Assembly: GCF_905397395.1 (NCBI RefSeq)
Contig: NZ_CAJPVH010000001.1
Coordinates: forward strand, 62,001-126,000
Origin: Cupriavidus campinensis
Lineage (GTDB): Bacteria; Pseudomonadota; Gammaproteobacteria; Burkholderiales; Burkholderiaceae
Direction of reading: 5' to 3'
DNA: 64,000 nucleotides
Part shown: piece by piece, positions 1 through 8,722 of the stretch
Layout of the letters: each line of letters opens with the position of its first letter
Numbering within the stretch: the stretch's first letter is position 1
The notes under the pieces: model-generated
What the model saw: only the letters and a program-made list of their open reading frames with translations
Told to the model about the DNA's origin: nothing
Databases searched by the model: none
Made by a program: the position numbers and the translations under genes

Positions 1-139
1 CGCCGTAGGGCACGATCAGGCGGATCGGGCGGGTGGGGAATTCATCGGCGGCCTGGGCGACGCCCGGCAGGATGCCGGCGCCCGTGGCGGCCACGGCGGC
101 GCCGGCCATGGCGAAGCGGACAAAGGTACGACGTTGCAT
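1..139 (-). CDS. Bug-family tripartite tricarboxylate transporter receptor, N-terminal part
   Basis: Only the first 46 codons lie inside the window; the gene runs off the left edge. The start MQRRTFVRFAMAG, an alanine-rich hydrophobic stretch ending AQAA, then EFPTRPIRLIVPYG is the typical opening of a periplasmic Bug (TctC-like) solute receptor. The PxRPIRLIVPY strand begins the mature domain. An AAGGAGAC ribosome binding site lies just upstream of the ATG. Bug proteins bind carboxylates or related small molecules in the periplasm; the ligand cannot be told from this fragment. Confidence 0.85.
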   Translation of the reverse strand, partial: MQRRTFVRFAMAGAAVAATGAGILPGVAQAADEFPTRPIRLIVPYG

Positions 140-293
140 GTTGTCTCCTTGGGTTCATCACGCCGGATCGTGGTTGTCCGGCTGGCAATACATCTGCCGC
201 AGTATGACCGGGAGACAGGGCGCGCGGGGCGCCTTGCAGGGGGTGCGAGCCCGCTATCCGTCGATTTCATCGACGTCATGCGCCGGCTGCATT

Positions 294-321
294 GGCGCCT
301 CCGGGTAAGTCCGGAGGCGCC
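294..321. terminator. strong stem-loop downstream of serA-like gene
   Basis: A perfect 11-bp inverted repeat (GGCGCCTCCGG / CCGGAGGCGCC) with a 6-base loop lies 35 bases past the stop codon of the leftward dehydrogenase gene. No clear U-tract is visible. The 140-355 gap holds nothing else recognisable. Confidence 0.6.
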
Positions 322-355
322 GGTGGGGGCGGTGAGGAGCGCTGCCCGCTGAATG

Positions 356-1558
356 TCAGGCGGCGATCACGCGGGTGCGGATGAAGGCCTCGTCACGCAT
401 CAGCGCCTCGGCCCAGCCGGCGGGCGGCACCAGGCTGATATCGGTGATGGCGTAGCCGATATCGCCGGCGGTCTGCAACTGCTGCGCCACGATATTGGCG
501 CCAATCTCGGCCAGCGCCTGGTTGAAGTGCGACAGCGTGCCGGGGCGGTTGTAGTGGATGTTGAGGATGCGCGCCGGGGCCTCGAGCGGGTTCGGCTGGA
601 TTTCGGGCAGGTTCACCGCGCCGATGGTCGCGCCCGTTTCCAGGAAGTTGGCGAGCTTGGTTGCCACTTCCACGCCGATGTTCTCCTGCGCCTCTTCGGT
701 GCTGCCGCCCACGTGCGGGGTCAGGATGACATTGGGCTTGCCCTGCAGCGGCGTGACGAACGGGTCGGTGTTGCTGCGCGGCTCTTCCGGGAACACGTCG
801 ATGGCGGCGCCGGCCAGGTGGCCATCGTCCAGATGCTGGGCGAGGGCGGGGATATCCACCACCGTGCCGCGCGAGGCGTTGAGCAGGATGGCGCCGCGCT
901 TCATGGCCGAGAGCGCCCGCGCGTTGATCAGGCCGCGCGTCTGCGGGGTGGCGGGCACGTGCAGCGTGACCACATCGGCCTGCGCCAGCGCGTCTTCCAG
1001 CGTGTGGGCCGGCATGGCCGAGCCGAGCGAGAGACGCGGGCGGATGTCGTAGAACACCACGCGCATGCCCATGGCTTCAGCCAGGATGCCAACCTGCGCG
1101 CCGATATTGCCGTAGCCGATCACGGCCATGGTCTTGCCACGAATCTCGAACGAACCCTTGGCGGATTTCTGCCATTCCCCCAGATGGGCCGCGCGGCTTT
1201 TCTCGGGGATGCGGCGCATCAGCATGATCGCCTGGCCGATGACCAGTTCCGCCACCGAGCGCGTGTTGGAGAACGGGGCATTGAACACCGGAATGCCGGC
1301 GTGGGCCGCCGCGCCGAGGTCGACCTGCGAGGTGCCGATGCAGAAGCAGCCCACCGTCAGCAGCTTGCCGGGCTGGGCGAAGGTTTCCGCCGTGAGCGTG
1401 GTGGCGGAGCGGATGCCAAGCAGTTCGTGCCCCTGCACCGCTTGCTGCAGGGGTTCGCCGGCCAGGGCCTTGCCCTGCGTGGCGACGTCGATCTGATGGC
1501 GCCCCAGCATCTGCTGGGCGCTGGCGTGGATATTTTCTAGGAGGATGGCGGTGGCCAT
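356..1558 (-). CDS. serA: D-3-phosphoglycerate dehydrogenase
   Basis: A 400-residue protein close in length to E. coli SerA (about 410), which oxidises 3-phosphoglycerate in the first committed step of serine synthesis in the cytoplasm. Visible features are an N-terminal substrate domain, the NAD-binding motif GYGNIGAQVG near residue 150, the segment LLNASRGTVVD, the conserved LTPHVGGSTEEAQENIG carrying the catalytic histidine, and a C-terminal ACT-like region (RILNIHYNRPGTLSHFNQ), the usual serine-sensing module. It is a single gene, not in an obvious ser operon. Broader 2-hydroxyacid dehydrogenase activity is possible, but the ACT tail favours SerA. Confidence 0.88.
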   Translation of the reverse strand: MATAILLENIHASAQQMLGRHQIDVATQGKALAGEPLQQAVQGHELLGIRSATTLTAETFAQPGKLLTVGCFCIGTSQVDLGAAAHAGIPVFNAPFSNTRSVAELVIGQAIMLMRRIPEKSRAAHLGEWQKSAKGSFEIRGKTMAVIGYGNIGAQVGILAEAMGMRVVFYDIRPRLSLGSAMPAHTLEDALAQADVVTLHVPATPQTRGLINARALSAMKRGAILLNASRGTVVDIPALAQHLDDGHLAGAAIDVFPEEPRSNTDPFVTPLQGKPNVILTPHVGGSTEEAQENIGVEVATKLANFLETGATIGAVNLPEIQPNPLEAPARILNIHYNRPGTLSHFNQALAEIGANIVAQQLQTAGDIGYAITDISLVPPAGWAEALMRDEAFIRTRVIAA

Positions 1559-1835
1559 GAGGGTCTGCCGAAGGTCAGGGAGGTTGGGAATGCTGCCGGG
1601 CGCGCGGCCATGAGGAACTGAGGAGCTGGCGCGCCGATGCGCTCACCTTATCACTGTCCCTTACCCGTGCTCATGAAGTGGGCATGGCTGGGCACTCGCG
1701 GTGCCCCCTCGCCTGGATGTCTTTGTCATCGTACAACCAAGGCAATTGTCGCCAACATCCTCTAACCGAATGCTTGCGGCGCCGCTTTTGTTCTCATATG
1801 ATGTCCGATAACTATAACGAGGACGGAGACAATCG

Positions 1836-2891
1836 ATGCAAGACACCCCAATCGACGCACGGCGGCGGACGCTGCTGAAAGCCGGCGGCGCGGCCGCAGC
1901 GGCGGCTGCCAGCGGCGTGGCTCTCGCCCAGGCTTTCGAATTCAAGCCGAGCCAGCGCTATCCCGACGCGGCCGTGGAGATCCTCGACCCCAGCTTTGCC
2001 AAATACCGCCTGTTCAGCTCCACCGTGGAGCAGCTCGCCACGGGCTTCCGCTGGGTGGAAGGGCCGGTCTGGTTCGGCGACGGCCGCTACCTGCTGTTTT
2101 CGGACATCCCCAACAACCGCATCATTCGTTACGACGAAGCCGCCAACCAGTGGAGCGTGTTCCGCCAGCCGGCCAACTTCAGCAATGGCCACTGCCGTGA
2201 CAAGCAGGGCCGGCTGGTCAGCTGCGAGCACCTGACGCGCCGCGTCACCCGCACCGAGTACGACGGGTCCATCACGGTCCTTGCAGACCGCTACCAGGGC
2301 AAGCGCTTCAACTCCCCCAACGACATCATCTGCAAGTCCGACGGCTCGCTCTGGTTCTCCGATCCGCCGTTTGGCATCGGCGGCGAGTGGGAGGGGGACA
2401 AGGCCACGCCAGAACTGCCGCACGCTGTCTATCGGATCGATCCGAAAGACAACGCGGTTACGCAGGTCATTGCCGATCTCAACGGCCCGAACGGCCTGTG
2501 CTTTTCGCCGGACGAGAAGAAGCTCTACGTGATCGAGGCGCGTGCGCAGCCGCACCGCGTGGTCTGGGCCTATGACGTGGCAGCGGACGGCGGTTTGTCG
2601 AACAAGACCAAGCTGATCGACGCCAATGGCCCCGGCGCGCTGGACGGCATGAAGTGCGACGTGGACGGCAACATCTGGGCCGGCTGGGGGAGTAGCGGGG
2701 CGCCCGGCGCGGACCCGGCCAAGCTGGACGGCGTGCGCGTGTTCAATCCGCAGGGCAAGGCCATCGGCCATATCCACCTGCCGGAACGCTGCCCGAACCT
2801 CTGCTTTGGCGGCCCCAAGCGCAACCGTCTCTATATGGCGTCCAGCCACTCGCTGTACGCGCTGTACGTGGAGACGCGCGGCGCGGTCTGA
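1836..2891 (+). CDS. Tat-exported SMP-30/gluconolactonase-family protein
   Basis: 351 residues. The N-terminus RRRTLLKAGG followed by an alanine-rich segment ending ALAQA is a twin-arginine signal peptide, so the protein is probably exported folded. The rest is a six-bladed SMP-30 propeller: WVEGPVWFGDG (metal-ligand Glu), NSPNDIICKSDGSLWFSD (metal-ligand Asn) and DGMKCDVDGNIW (metal-ligand Asp) are all present. The family hydrolyses sugar lactones or related esters; the substrate is unknown. A GAGGACGGAGAC ribosome binding site precedes the ATG. The 277-base gap to serA contains the promoter region, including TTGTACGATGAC read on the minus strand around 1726-1737, which may be part of an operator. 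Confidence 0.82.
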   Translation: MQDTPIDARRRTLLKAGGAAAAAAASGVALAQAFEFKPSQRYPDAAVEILDPSFAKYRLFSSTVEQLATGFRWVEGPVWFGDGRYLLFSDIPNNRIIRYDEAANQWSVFRQPANFSNGHCRDKQGRLVSCEHLTRRVTRTEYDGSITVLADRYQGKRFNSPNDIICKSDGSLWFSDPPFGIGGEWEGDKATPELPHAVYRIDPKDNAVTQVIADLNGPNGLCFSPDEKKLYVIEARAQPHRVVWAYDVAADGGLSNKTKLIDANGPGALDGMKCDVDGNIWAGWGSSGAPGADPAKLDGVRVFNPQGKAIGHIHLPERCPNLCFGGPKRNRLYMASSHSLYALYVETRGAV

Positions 2892-3013
2892 TTCTCGATA
2901 TTGATCGAAAATCGCTGAAAAGTTTCAACTCGCCGACGAGAAAACTGAATTCCATTCCGTATGGATTCTGTCAGCATGCCTGCATGCTGGCAGATACGGG
3001 ATGGAGGCAGTCA

Positions 3014-3979
3014 ATGGTCGGGAAGTCGCTTCTGTACGGCGCGGTGGCGTGCGGCGCCGGCCTGGTCCCGCTGGCCGCGCAGGCCACGGAAGGGGCGCTG
3101 GGCCGCCCGGTGTCTGGCACCAGCGTGCAGGCCAACGCTGGCGTGGTGCCGCCCGAGCCGGTCTGGGTGGTCAACTTCGGCGAAATCTACCTGAACGGCT
3201 CCGTGGGCGGCGACCGGCAGGTGCCCATCGGCGGTCGGACCACGCTCGGTGTGGAAGCCAAGATTGCCTTCACGCTGGCCACCGCCATGAAGGTCTGGGA
3301 CACCGGCCCCGGCGCGTGGAACTTCGCCTCCAGCTTCACGCTGCCCTATGTCTGGACCACGGTGCATGCCACGGCCGGCGCCAGCGGCGCGCTCGGCAAC
3401 TTCTCGACCGGCACGTCGGACCGGGCTTCGAACTTGTTCGATATCTACTTCGCCCCGATCATCGCCGGCTATCACTTCTCCAAGACCAGCCACATGGCGT
3501 TGAGCTTCAACGTCTGGGCGCCCACCGGCCAGTACAACAAGGACGCGCTGGCCAATCCGAGCCTGAACAACTGGACCTTCGTCCCGCAGGTGGCCTTCAC
3601 CCACCTGATGCCGCAGTACGGGCTGGAATTCAACGCCGTCGGCGCGTTCCAGTTCTACACGCGCAACACGGCCACCGACTACCAGAACGCGCCGCTGTTC
3701 ACGCTGGACGTGATGGGCGTGAAGCGCTTCGGGCCGTGGGGCGTGGGGCTGGTCATGGGCACGGTGCAGCAGCTCGGCGGCGATAGCGGCCCCACGGCAG
3801 ACCTGCTGCATGGCTTCCACGGCCACGACTTTGCCATGGGGCCGATCGTTACCTACGACACCAAGCTCGGCGGCAAGCATCCGCTCTCGTTCGGGCTGCG
3901 CTGGGTGCCGACGGTGAGCAGCAAGAACCGGCTCGACAGTACCTCCACATTCATGGCGACTGTCACATTGGTGCTGTAG
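3014..3979 (+). CDS. outer-membrane channel-like protein (phenol-degradation meta-pathway type, PF13557-like)
   Basis: 321 residues from the ATG at 3014, which has a GGAGG site 6 bases upstream; an in-frame ATG at 2984 lacks one. The start MVGKSLLYGAVACGAGLVPL ending AAQA is a Sec signal peptide. The mature part alternates short hydrophobic beta strands with polar loops (FDIYFAPIIAGYHF, MALSFNVWAPTGQYN, LSFGLRWVP) and ends in a hydrophobic strand TVTLVL, as in PF13557 proteins thought to move hydrophobic substrates across the outer membrane. It sits between the SMP-30 protein and the PHP lipoprotein on the same strand and may serve the same pathway. The exact substrate is not inferable. Confidence 0.68.
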   Translation: MVGKSLLYGAVACGAGLVPLAAQATEGALGRPVSGTSVQANAGVVPPEPVWVVNFGEIYLNGSVGGDRQVPIGGRTTLGVEAKIAFTLATAMKVWDTGPGAWNFASSFTLPYVWTTVHATAGASGALGNFSTGTSDRASNLFDIYFAPIIAGYHFSKTSHMALSFNVWAPTGQYNKDALANPSLNNWTFVPQVAFTHLMPQYGLEFNAVGAFQFYTRNTATDYQNAPLFTLDVMGVKRFGPWGVGLVMGTVQQLGGDSGPTADLLHGFHGHDFAMGPIVTYDTKLGGKHPLSFGLRWVPTVSSKNRLDSTSTFMATVTLVL

Positions 3980-4090
3980 CGGGTATTCCATCCTGCGCAA
4001 TGATTTTCTGAAAATACGCACGACTATCACTTTCCTGTCATGAATCGCCGGCACCATCGGCGCTCAAACTAGAAATCAGGGAAGTCAGAA

Positions 4091-5755
4091 ATGCGTTATA
4101 CCCACTCCGCGATCGGCATCGCGGCAGCTGTGCTTGTCTCCGCCTTGTTCTACGGCTGCAACAGCAGCGACGATGCCCCGGCATCGAACCCGGCCACGCC
4201 GTCCGGCCCGACCAGCCCCACCGAACCCGGCACCCCGGTCAACCCGACGCCCGCCGCAGCCACGGGCAAATGGACCACCGGCGACCTGCACGTCCACACT
4301 GTGGAATCGGACGATGCCCAGAGCCTGCTCGCCAGCGTGCTGGACGAGGCGCTGGTCAAGAACAACCTCGACTGGACCGCCATCTCCAACCACCTGCGCC
4401 CGTCCACGCGCGACCAGAACGGCACCGCCATCGTCGGCGGCCCGCTGCCGTTCTCGCAGGCCATGGCCCAGTACGAGATGCCGGCGGTGCGCCAGATGCA
4501 GGTCAATGGCGCGTACGTCAACAAGCTAATCTTCTCGGCCTTCGAATGGGACATGCCCACCCATGACCACATGAACGTGGGCATTTTCGGCGGCGCGCCG
4601 CTGGGCACGGCCACCAAGGCGGCCAACGAGTTCGAATACTTCTTCACGAACCGCCCGGACACCCAGTTCGATCCGGTGGACGTGACCAACTGGAACGCCA
4701 AGGGCCCGCGCGCCTACACCACGCACGCGGACGCCGTGAAGGCCGTGGCCTGGCTGCGGGACAACTATCCCGACACCAGCTACGCGCTGATCAACCACCC
4801 CTCGCGCAACACCGGCAAGTACACCGCCGCCGACTACCGCGAGTTCAACGACACCGCCCCGAACATCGTCTTCGGCGTGGAAGGCATGGTCGGCAACCAG
4901 ATGGAGCCGGACCGCGGCGGCTACACCACCGCTTACGTGGACGCCAACCTCAAGAACCGCGTCTACGGCGGGGTGGACTACGTGGTGGCGCAGGTCGGCG
5001 GCATCTGGGACGCGCTGCTCGGTGACGGCCGGCGCTTCTGGAACGTGGCCGACTCCGACCACCACTTCAAGACCATCGGCGCGAACAGCAGCGGCTACTT
5101 TCCGGGTGAGTACGCCAAGACCTATGTCTGGATCGAAAACCAGTACACGGGGATCAAGGGCGTGCTGGAAGGCGTGCGCTCGGGCCGCATGTTCTCGGTG
5201 TTCGGCGACCTGATCAACGCGCTCGACTTCAACGTGGCCGGCGCCGCCGGCAAGGGCGAGATGGGCGGCGAGCTGAAGGCCAAGGCCGGCGAGACCGTGA
5301 CGGTGAGCATCCGCTTCAAGAGCCCGGACCGTAACCACTACGAGTACCCGATCAACAGCGGCATCAACGTGAACGTGCGCCCCACGGTGGACCACATCGA
5401 CCTGATCGCCGGAGACGTGACGCCGCGCGCCGCGGCTGGCACGCCGGGCTACAGCAAGGAAACCAACGACTCGACCAAGGTGATCGCCACCTTTACATCG
5501 GCCGACTGGAAGCTGGATTCGGACGGGTACTACGCCGTGACCTACACCTACACGGCGGCGAAGAACCAGTACTTCCGCCTGCGCGGCACCAACCTCGGCA
5601 TGAACGTGGCGGGCGAGACCCAGAACGGCAACCCGCTGCCGGACGCCAAGACCACGGTCACCGAGGACACCGCGCGCTTCAACGCCATCAACGCCCGCAA
5701 CTACAACGACCTCTGGTTCTACTCGAACCCGGTGTTCGTGACGGTGGGTTCGTGA
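4091..5755 (+). CDS. PHP-domain lipoprotein, putative phosphoesterase
   Basis: 554 residues. The N-terminus ends in LFYGCNSSDD, a plausible lipobox with an atypical Tyr at -2, followed by a Pro/Thr/Ser linker (residues about 27-58) as seen in surface-anchored lipoproteins. The catalytic part begins TGDLHVHT, the first metal-binding motif of PHP phosphoesterases, and continues with DWTAISNH, INHPSRNTGKY, FGVEGMVGN and NVADSDHH, which supply further His/Asp/Glu ligands. The last 180 residues look like a beta-rich domain. A cell-surface phosphoesterase or polysaccharide-associated hydrolase is the best reading; the substrate is unknown. It ends the group with the SMP-30 and channel-like genes. 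Confidence 0.7.
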   Translation: MRYTHSAIGIAAAVLVSALFYGCNSSDDAPASNPATPSGPTSPTEPGTPVNPTPAAATGKWTTGDLHVHTVESDDAQSLLASVLDEALVKNNLDWTAISNHLRPSTRDQNGTAIVGGPLPFSQAMAQYEMPAVRQMQVNGAYVNKLIFSAFEWDMPTHDHMNVGIFGGAPLGTATKAANEFEYFFTNRPDTQFDPVDVTNWNAKGPRAYTTHADAVKAVAWLRDNYPDTSYALINHPSRNTGKYTAADYREFNDTAPNIVFGVEGMVGNQMEPDRGGYTTAYVDANLKNRVYGGVDYVVAQVGGIWDALLGDGRRFWNVADSDHHFKTIGANSSGYFPGEYAKTYVWIENQYTGIKGVLEGVRSGRMFSVFGDLINALDFNVAGAAGKGEMGGELKAKAGETVTVSIRFKSPDRNHYEYPINSGINVNVRPTVDHIDLIAGDVTPRAAAGTPGYSKETNDSTKVIATFTSADWKLDSDGYYAVTYTYTAAKNQYFRLRGTNLGMNVAGETQNGNPLPDAKTTVTEDTARFNAINARNYNDLWFYSNPVFVTVGS

Positions 5756-5843
5756 CGGTAGGTAGCTGAGTTTGCGGCGTTAAACGCCGGGTCGAGATAA
5801 TGGTAATTATCAAGGCACAGACGTTTCTGTAAGGGGTGGTTTT

Positions 5844-5869
5844 CCCCTCTCCTGGAAGCGGGAGAGGGG
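5844..5869. repeat. CCCCTCTCC stem-loop, REP-like element or terminator
   Basis: CCCCTCTCC, an 8-base loop, then GGAGAGGGG forms a 9-bp perfect stem followed by CGAAAAAC. CTCTCCC-type hairpins of this form recur in intergenic DNA of Burkholderiaceae and related genera, so this may be a dispersed repeat as well as a terminator for the upstream lipoprotein gene. A smaller hairpin (GGCGT-TAA-ACGCC) sits at 5776-5788. Confidence 0.55.
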
Positions 5870-5924
5870 CGAAAAACAAACAGCGGTATCATCGCGCCCT
5901 TCGCCTTGATGTCCGCATTGCACC

Positions 5925-7736
5925 TTGTCTGACCCTGAACGTACTGCCGTCCGTCGCCGGCAGCGCCCGCCCGTTGCCCCGGAGCGGCTGCTTGGCCCGC
6001 ATCACTTCGCTTTCTATCGCGGTTACCTCGAGGGGATCGACCTCGCCCGGCTGGCCGACCGCTATCTGGAGACCGGGCTGGACCTGCGCGTGGCCCGCAC
6101 CACCATCGGCTGGATCGAATCCGAGCTGGCGCGCGGCGTCAAGCGGCTGGAAACCCGTGCCGACGGGCAGCCGACCATCTCCGAGCGCGCCTGGCTGGGC
6201 CTGTTCCGCACGCCGGCCGAGGAGAGCGCCACCGCGCGCCAGAACCGTCGCCGCAAGCTGCTGCGCGTGCTTGACGCGCTCAAGCCCCAGCTGGTTTCCC
6301 GCCCCACGCCCAATGACGCCGTGACCGGCTGGTTCGCGCCGGCCATCGCCCAGCGGCTGGTCGAGGCGGGCTGGGCCACGCTCGGCGCGCTGCAAGCCGT
6401 GATCGGCCATGAGGGCCCGCGCTGGCACCGCCATGCGCGGCGCATCGGCGACCATACCGCCCGGCGCATCGAGGCCTGGCTGGCCGATCAGGCCGACGAT
6501 ATCGGCGCGATTCCCGCCGCCGCGCTGGTGCCACGCCGCACCGCCACGGCCGCCGAACTGGCGAGCCTGCGTGCGCCGGCAGCGGCGGTGGCGCCACTCG
6601 AATCGCTGCTGCTGCCGCCCGCGCTGGACGGCCGGCAGGGCCACAACCGTACGCCGCCCGGCGTCGATTCCCGCATTTCGGCCCAGAACGACCTGATGGC
6701 CATCCACGCCTGGCTGGGCGTGCATCCGCCCGTGGGCGGCCACACCTGGCGCGCCTATCGCACGCAGGCCGAGCGCTTCCTGCTCTGGGCCGTGTTCGCG
6801 CGCGGCAAGGCCCTGTCCGACCTGACTGTCGAGGATTGCAGCGCCTACCTGACCTTCCTGGCCGATCCGCAACCGGCCGCCCAGTGGGTCGGCCCGCGCG
6901 GCACGCCGCGCTATCGCCACGACTGGCGGCCATTCGAGGGACCGCTGTCGGCGGGTAGCGTGCGGCAGGCGTTCACCATCGTCAAATCGCTGTGCGCGTG
7001 GCTGGTCAACGCGCAGTACCTGCGCTACAACCCGTTCGAGCTGCTGCCCAAGCCCAAGGCGGCGGGGCAGGGCCGAATCAAGGTGGCGCGCAGCTTTACC
7101 GACGCCCAGTGGCAGTTCCTGCGCAAGTTCACGGCGGGCCTGCCGGCGGATGACCCGCGCACGGCACGGCTCCAGTTCATGCTGCGCTTCGTCTATGCCA
7201 CCGGCTTGCGGATTTCCGAGCAGGCGCAGGTGACCGTGGGCGACCTCGCCCAGCAGGACCTGGCCGCCGACCAGCGTGGCGTGTGGACGCTCTCGTTCGT
7301 CGGCAAAGGCACGCGCGCCCGGGAGGTGCATGTGCCGGGCCCGGTGATCGAGGCGCTGCGTGACTATCTGGAAGTGCGCGGCCTGGGGCGCGAGCTGGAG
7401 CGGCTGCACCCGTCCACGCCGCTGATCGGGCGGGTGAAGGACGATGGCGCCGTGGGCCGGCTGTCCGTGGCGCAGCTCGATGCGATCTGGAAGGGCTTCT
7501 TCGCGCAGGCGGCGCAGGCCATGGCCGCGGAAGACCCCGCCGGCGCGGCGCGGCTCGGGCAGGCCAGCGCGCACTGGCTGCGCCACACCTTCGGCTCGCA
7601 CGCGATTGCACGCGGGGTGGCGCTGGACGTGGTGCAGCACCAGCTGGGCCATGCCTCGCTGGCGACCACCTCGATCTACGTGCACGCCGAGGACGCCCGC
7701 CGCGCGCGGGAACTGGATCAGGCTGGGATGTATTAA
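5925..7736 (+). CDS. tyrosine recombinase with PF12482-type N-terminal region
   Basis: 603 residues if the TTG at 5925 is the start; no in-frame ATG is near, so the start is uncertain. The C-terminal half is a complete phage-integrase fold: Arg429 in YATGLRISE, His550 and Arg553 in HWLRHTFG, His576 in QLGHAS, and Tyr585 in TTSIYVHAE, so all catalytic residues are present. A SAM-like core-binding domain (about 280-400) precedes it. The first 270 residues match what I know of the PF12482 (DUF3701) extension found in Burkholderiaceae integrases. No tRNA gene, att repeat or phage gene is nearby, so its target and role (housekeeping inversion, or a relic of an island) are unknown. Confidence 0.85.
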   Translation: MSDPERTAVRRRQRPPVAPERLLGPHHFAFYRGYLEGIDLARLADRYLETGLDLRVARTTIGWIESELARGVKRLETRADGQPTISERAWLGLFRTPAEESATARQNRRRKLLRVLDALKPQLVSRPTPNDAVTGWFAPAIAQRLVEAGWATLGALQAVIGHEGPRWHRHARRIGDHTARRIEAWLADQADDIGAIPAAALVPRRTATAAELASLRAPAAAVAPLESLLLPPALDGRQGHNRTPPGVDSRISAQNDLMAIHAWLGVHPPVGGHTWRAYRTQAERFLLWAVFARGKALSDLTVEDCSAYLTFLADPQPAAQWVGPRGTPRYRHDWRPFEGPLSAGSVRQAFTIVKSLCAWLVNAQYLRYNPFELLPKPKAAGQGRIKVARSFTDAQWQFLRKFTAGLPADDPRTARLQFMLRFVYATGLRISEQAQVTVGDLAQQDLAADQRGVWTLSFVGKGTRAREVHVPGPVIEALRDYLEVRGLGRELERLHPSTPLIGRVKDDGAVGRLSVAQLDAIWKGFFAQAAQAMAAEDPAGAARLGQASAHWLRHTFGSHAIARGVALDVVQHQLGHASLATTSIYVHAEDARRARELDQAGMY

Positions 7737-7740
7737 GCCA

Positions 7741-8613
7741 CTACGCGTCGGCCGCGGGCAGGCAGTCCAGGAACGCCTGCGCCAGCGCTGGCACCGGGCG
7801 TTGCTGGTTGTGCAGGACGTAGCTTTCGAACGGGATGGCGGGTTCGAAGCGGATGGCGCGCACGCCGGGCAGCTTCAGGCTGCGCACCACCACCGGGTTC
7901 ACCACGCTGACGCCGAGGCCCATCTCCACCATCGTGCAGATGGTGGCGGCGTAGGGCGTCTCCAGCGTCAGCACGCGCCGGTCCGGCGCGAAGGCGGCAT
8001 CGACGATGGCGCGCGTGCCATCGCCATGGGTGAGCGAGATAAAGCGCTCGCCGTCCAGGTCCGCCGCGTGGACGACGCGCTTGCGCGCCAGGCGGTGCTC
8101 GGCGGGCACGATGCAGACGCCGGGCTCGTCGCGCAGCAGCGCGCTGTCGATGCCCGCCGTCTCCACCACGTAAGACACCAGTCCGAAGTCGCAGAACTGG
8201 TTCGCCGTCCATTTGGCGACGGTTGGCGAATCGCTGGTATGCACGGCGATAGGCACGTCCGGGTGCTGCTCCCGGAACCGGGCGATGGCCTGCGGCATCA
8301 CGCTCATGGCAATCGACGGCACGGTGCCGATGCGCAGCGTGCCCACGCCCACCTCCCGGATCGACCGCGCCGAGGCGCGCAGGCTGTCGAGCCCGAGGAA
8401 GGAGCGCTCCACGTCCCGGAACAGGGCTTCGGCCTCCACGGTCGGCGTCAGCCGGCCGGCAATCCGCGCAAATAGCTTGAATCCCGTCTCCCGCTCCAGC
8501 TGGGCGATCACGCGGCTGATGTTCGGCTGCGAGGTGTGCAGCTGGGTGGCGGCGGTCGTCATCGAGCCGGTCACCATCACGGCCCGGAAGGCTTCGATCT
8601 GTTTGAAATTCAT
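7741..8613 (-). CDS. LysR-family transcriptional regulator
   Basis: 290 residues, the usual LysR length. The winged HTH lies at residues 1-60 (FKQIEAFRAVMVTGSMTTAA, TSQPNISRVIAQLERETG), followed by a LysR substrate-binding domain (GTLRIGTVPSIAMSVMPQAI, GLGVSVVNPVVV). It is divergent from the lyase gene starting at 8723. The 109-base gap contains AT-rich LysR-type half-sites (ATATCAAAT near 8627, ATTTGACGATATG near 8661), so it probably controls that gene and itself in response to a pathway metabolite. Confidence 0.9.
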   Translation of the reverse strand: MNFKQIEAFRAVMVTGSMTTAATQLHTSQPNISRVIAQLERETGFKLFARIAGRLTPTVEAEALFRDVERSFLGLDSLRASARSIREVGVGTLRIGTVPSIAMSVMPQAIARFREQHPDVPIAVHTSDSPTVAKWTANQFCDFGLVSYVVETAGIDSALLRDEPGVCIVPAEHRLARKRVVHAADLDGERFISLTHGDGTRAIVDAAFAPDRRVLTLETPYAATICTMVEMGLGVSVVNPVVVRSLKLPGVRAIRFEPAIPFESYVLHNQQRPVPALAQAFLDCLPAADA

Positions 8614-8722
8614 GCGGGCGATGGTATATCAAATCCGTATGCACAGGCCGAAATAACTGATTTGACGATATGACCACCGTATTTCCATACTTGGCTCCAA
8701 CGTACCGGAGAACAACACACGT

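Noticed and set aside
353-1540. Long rightward frame antisense to serA
   Set aside because: Arg/His/Gly-rich translation without motifs; a shadow of GC-skewed codons in the real dehydrogenase gene.
5889-7685. 598-codon leftward frame across the integrase
   Set aside because: Composition typical of antisense shadow; the rightward frame has all recombinase catalytic residues.
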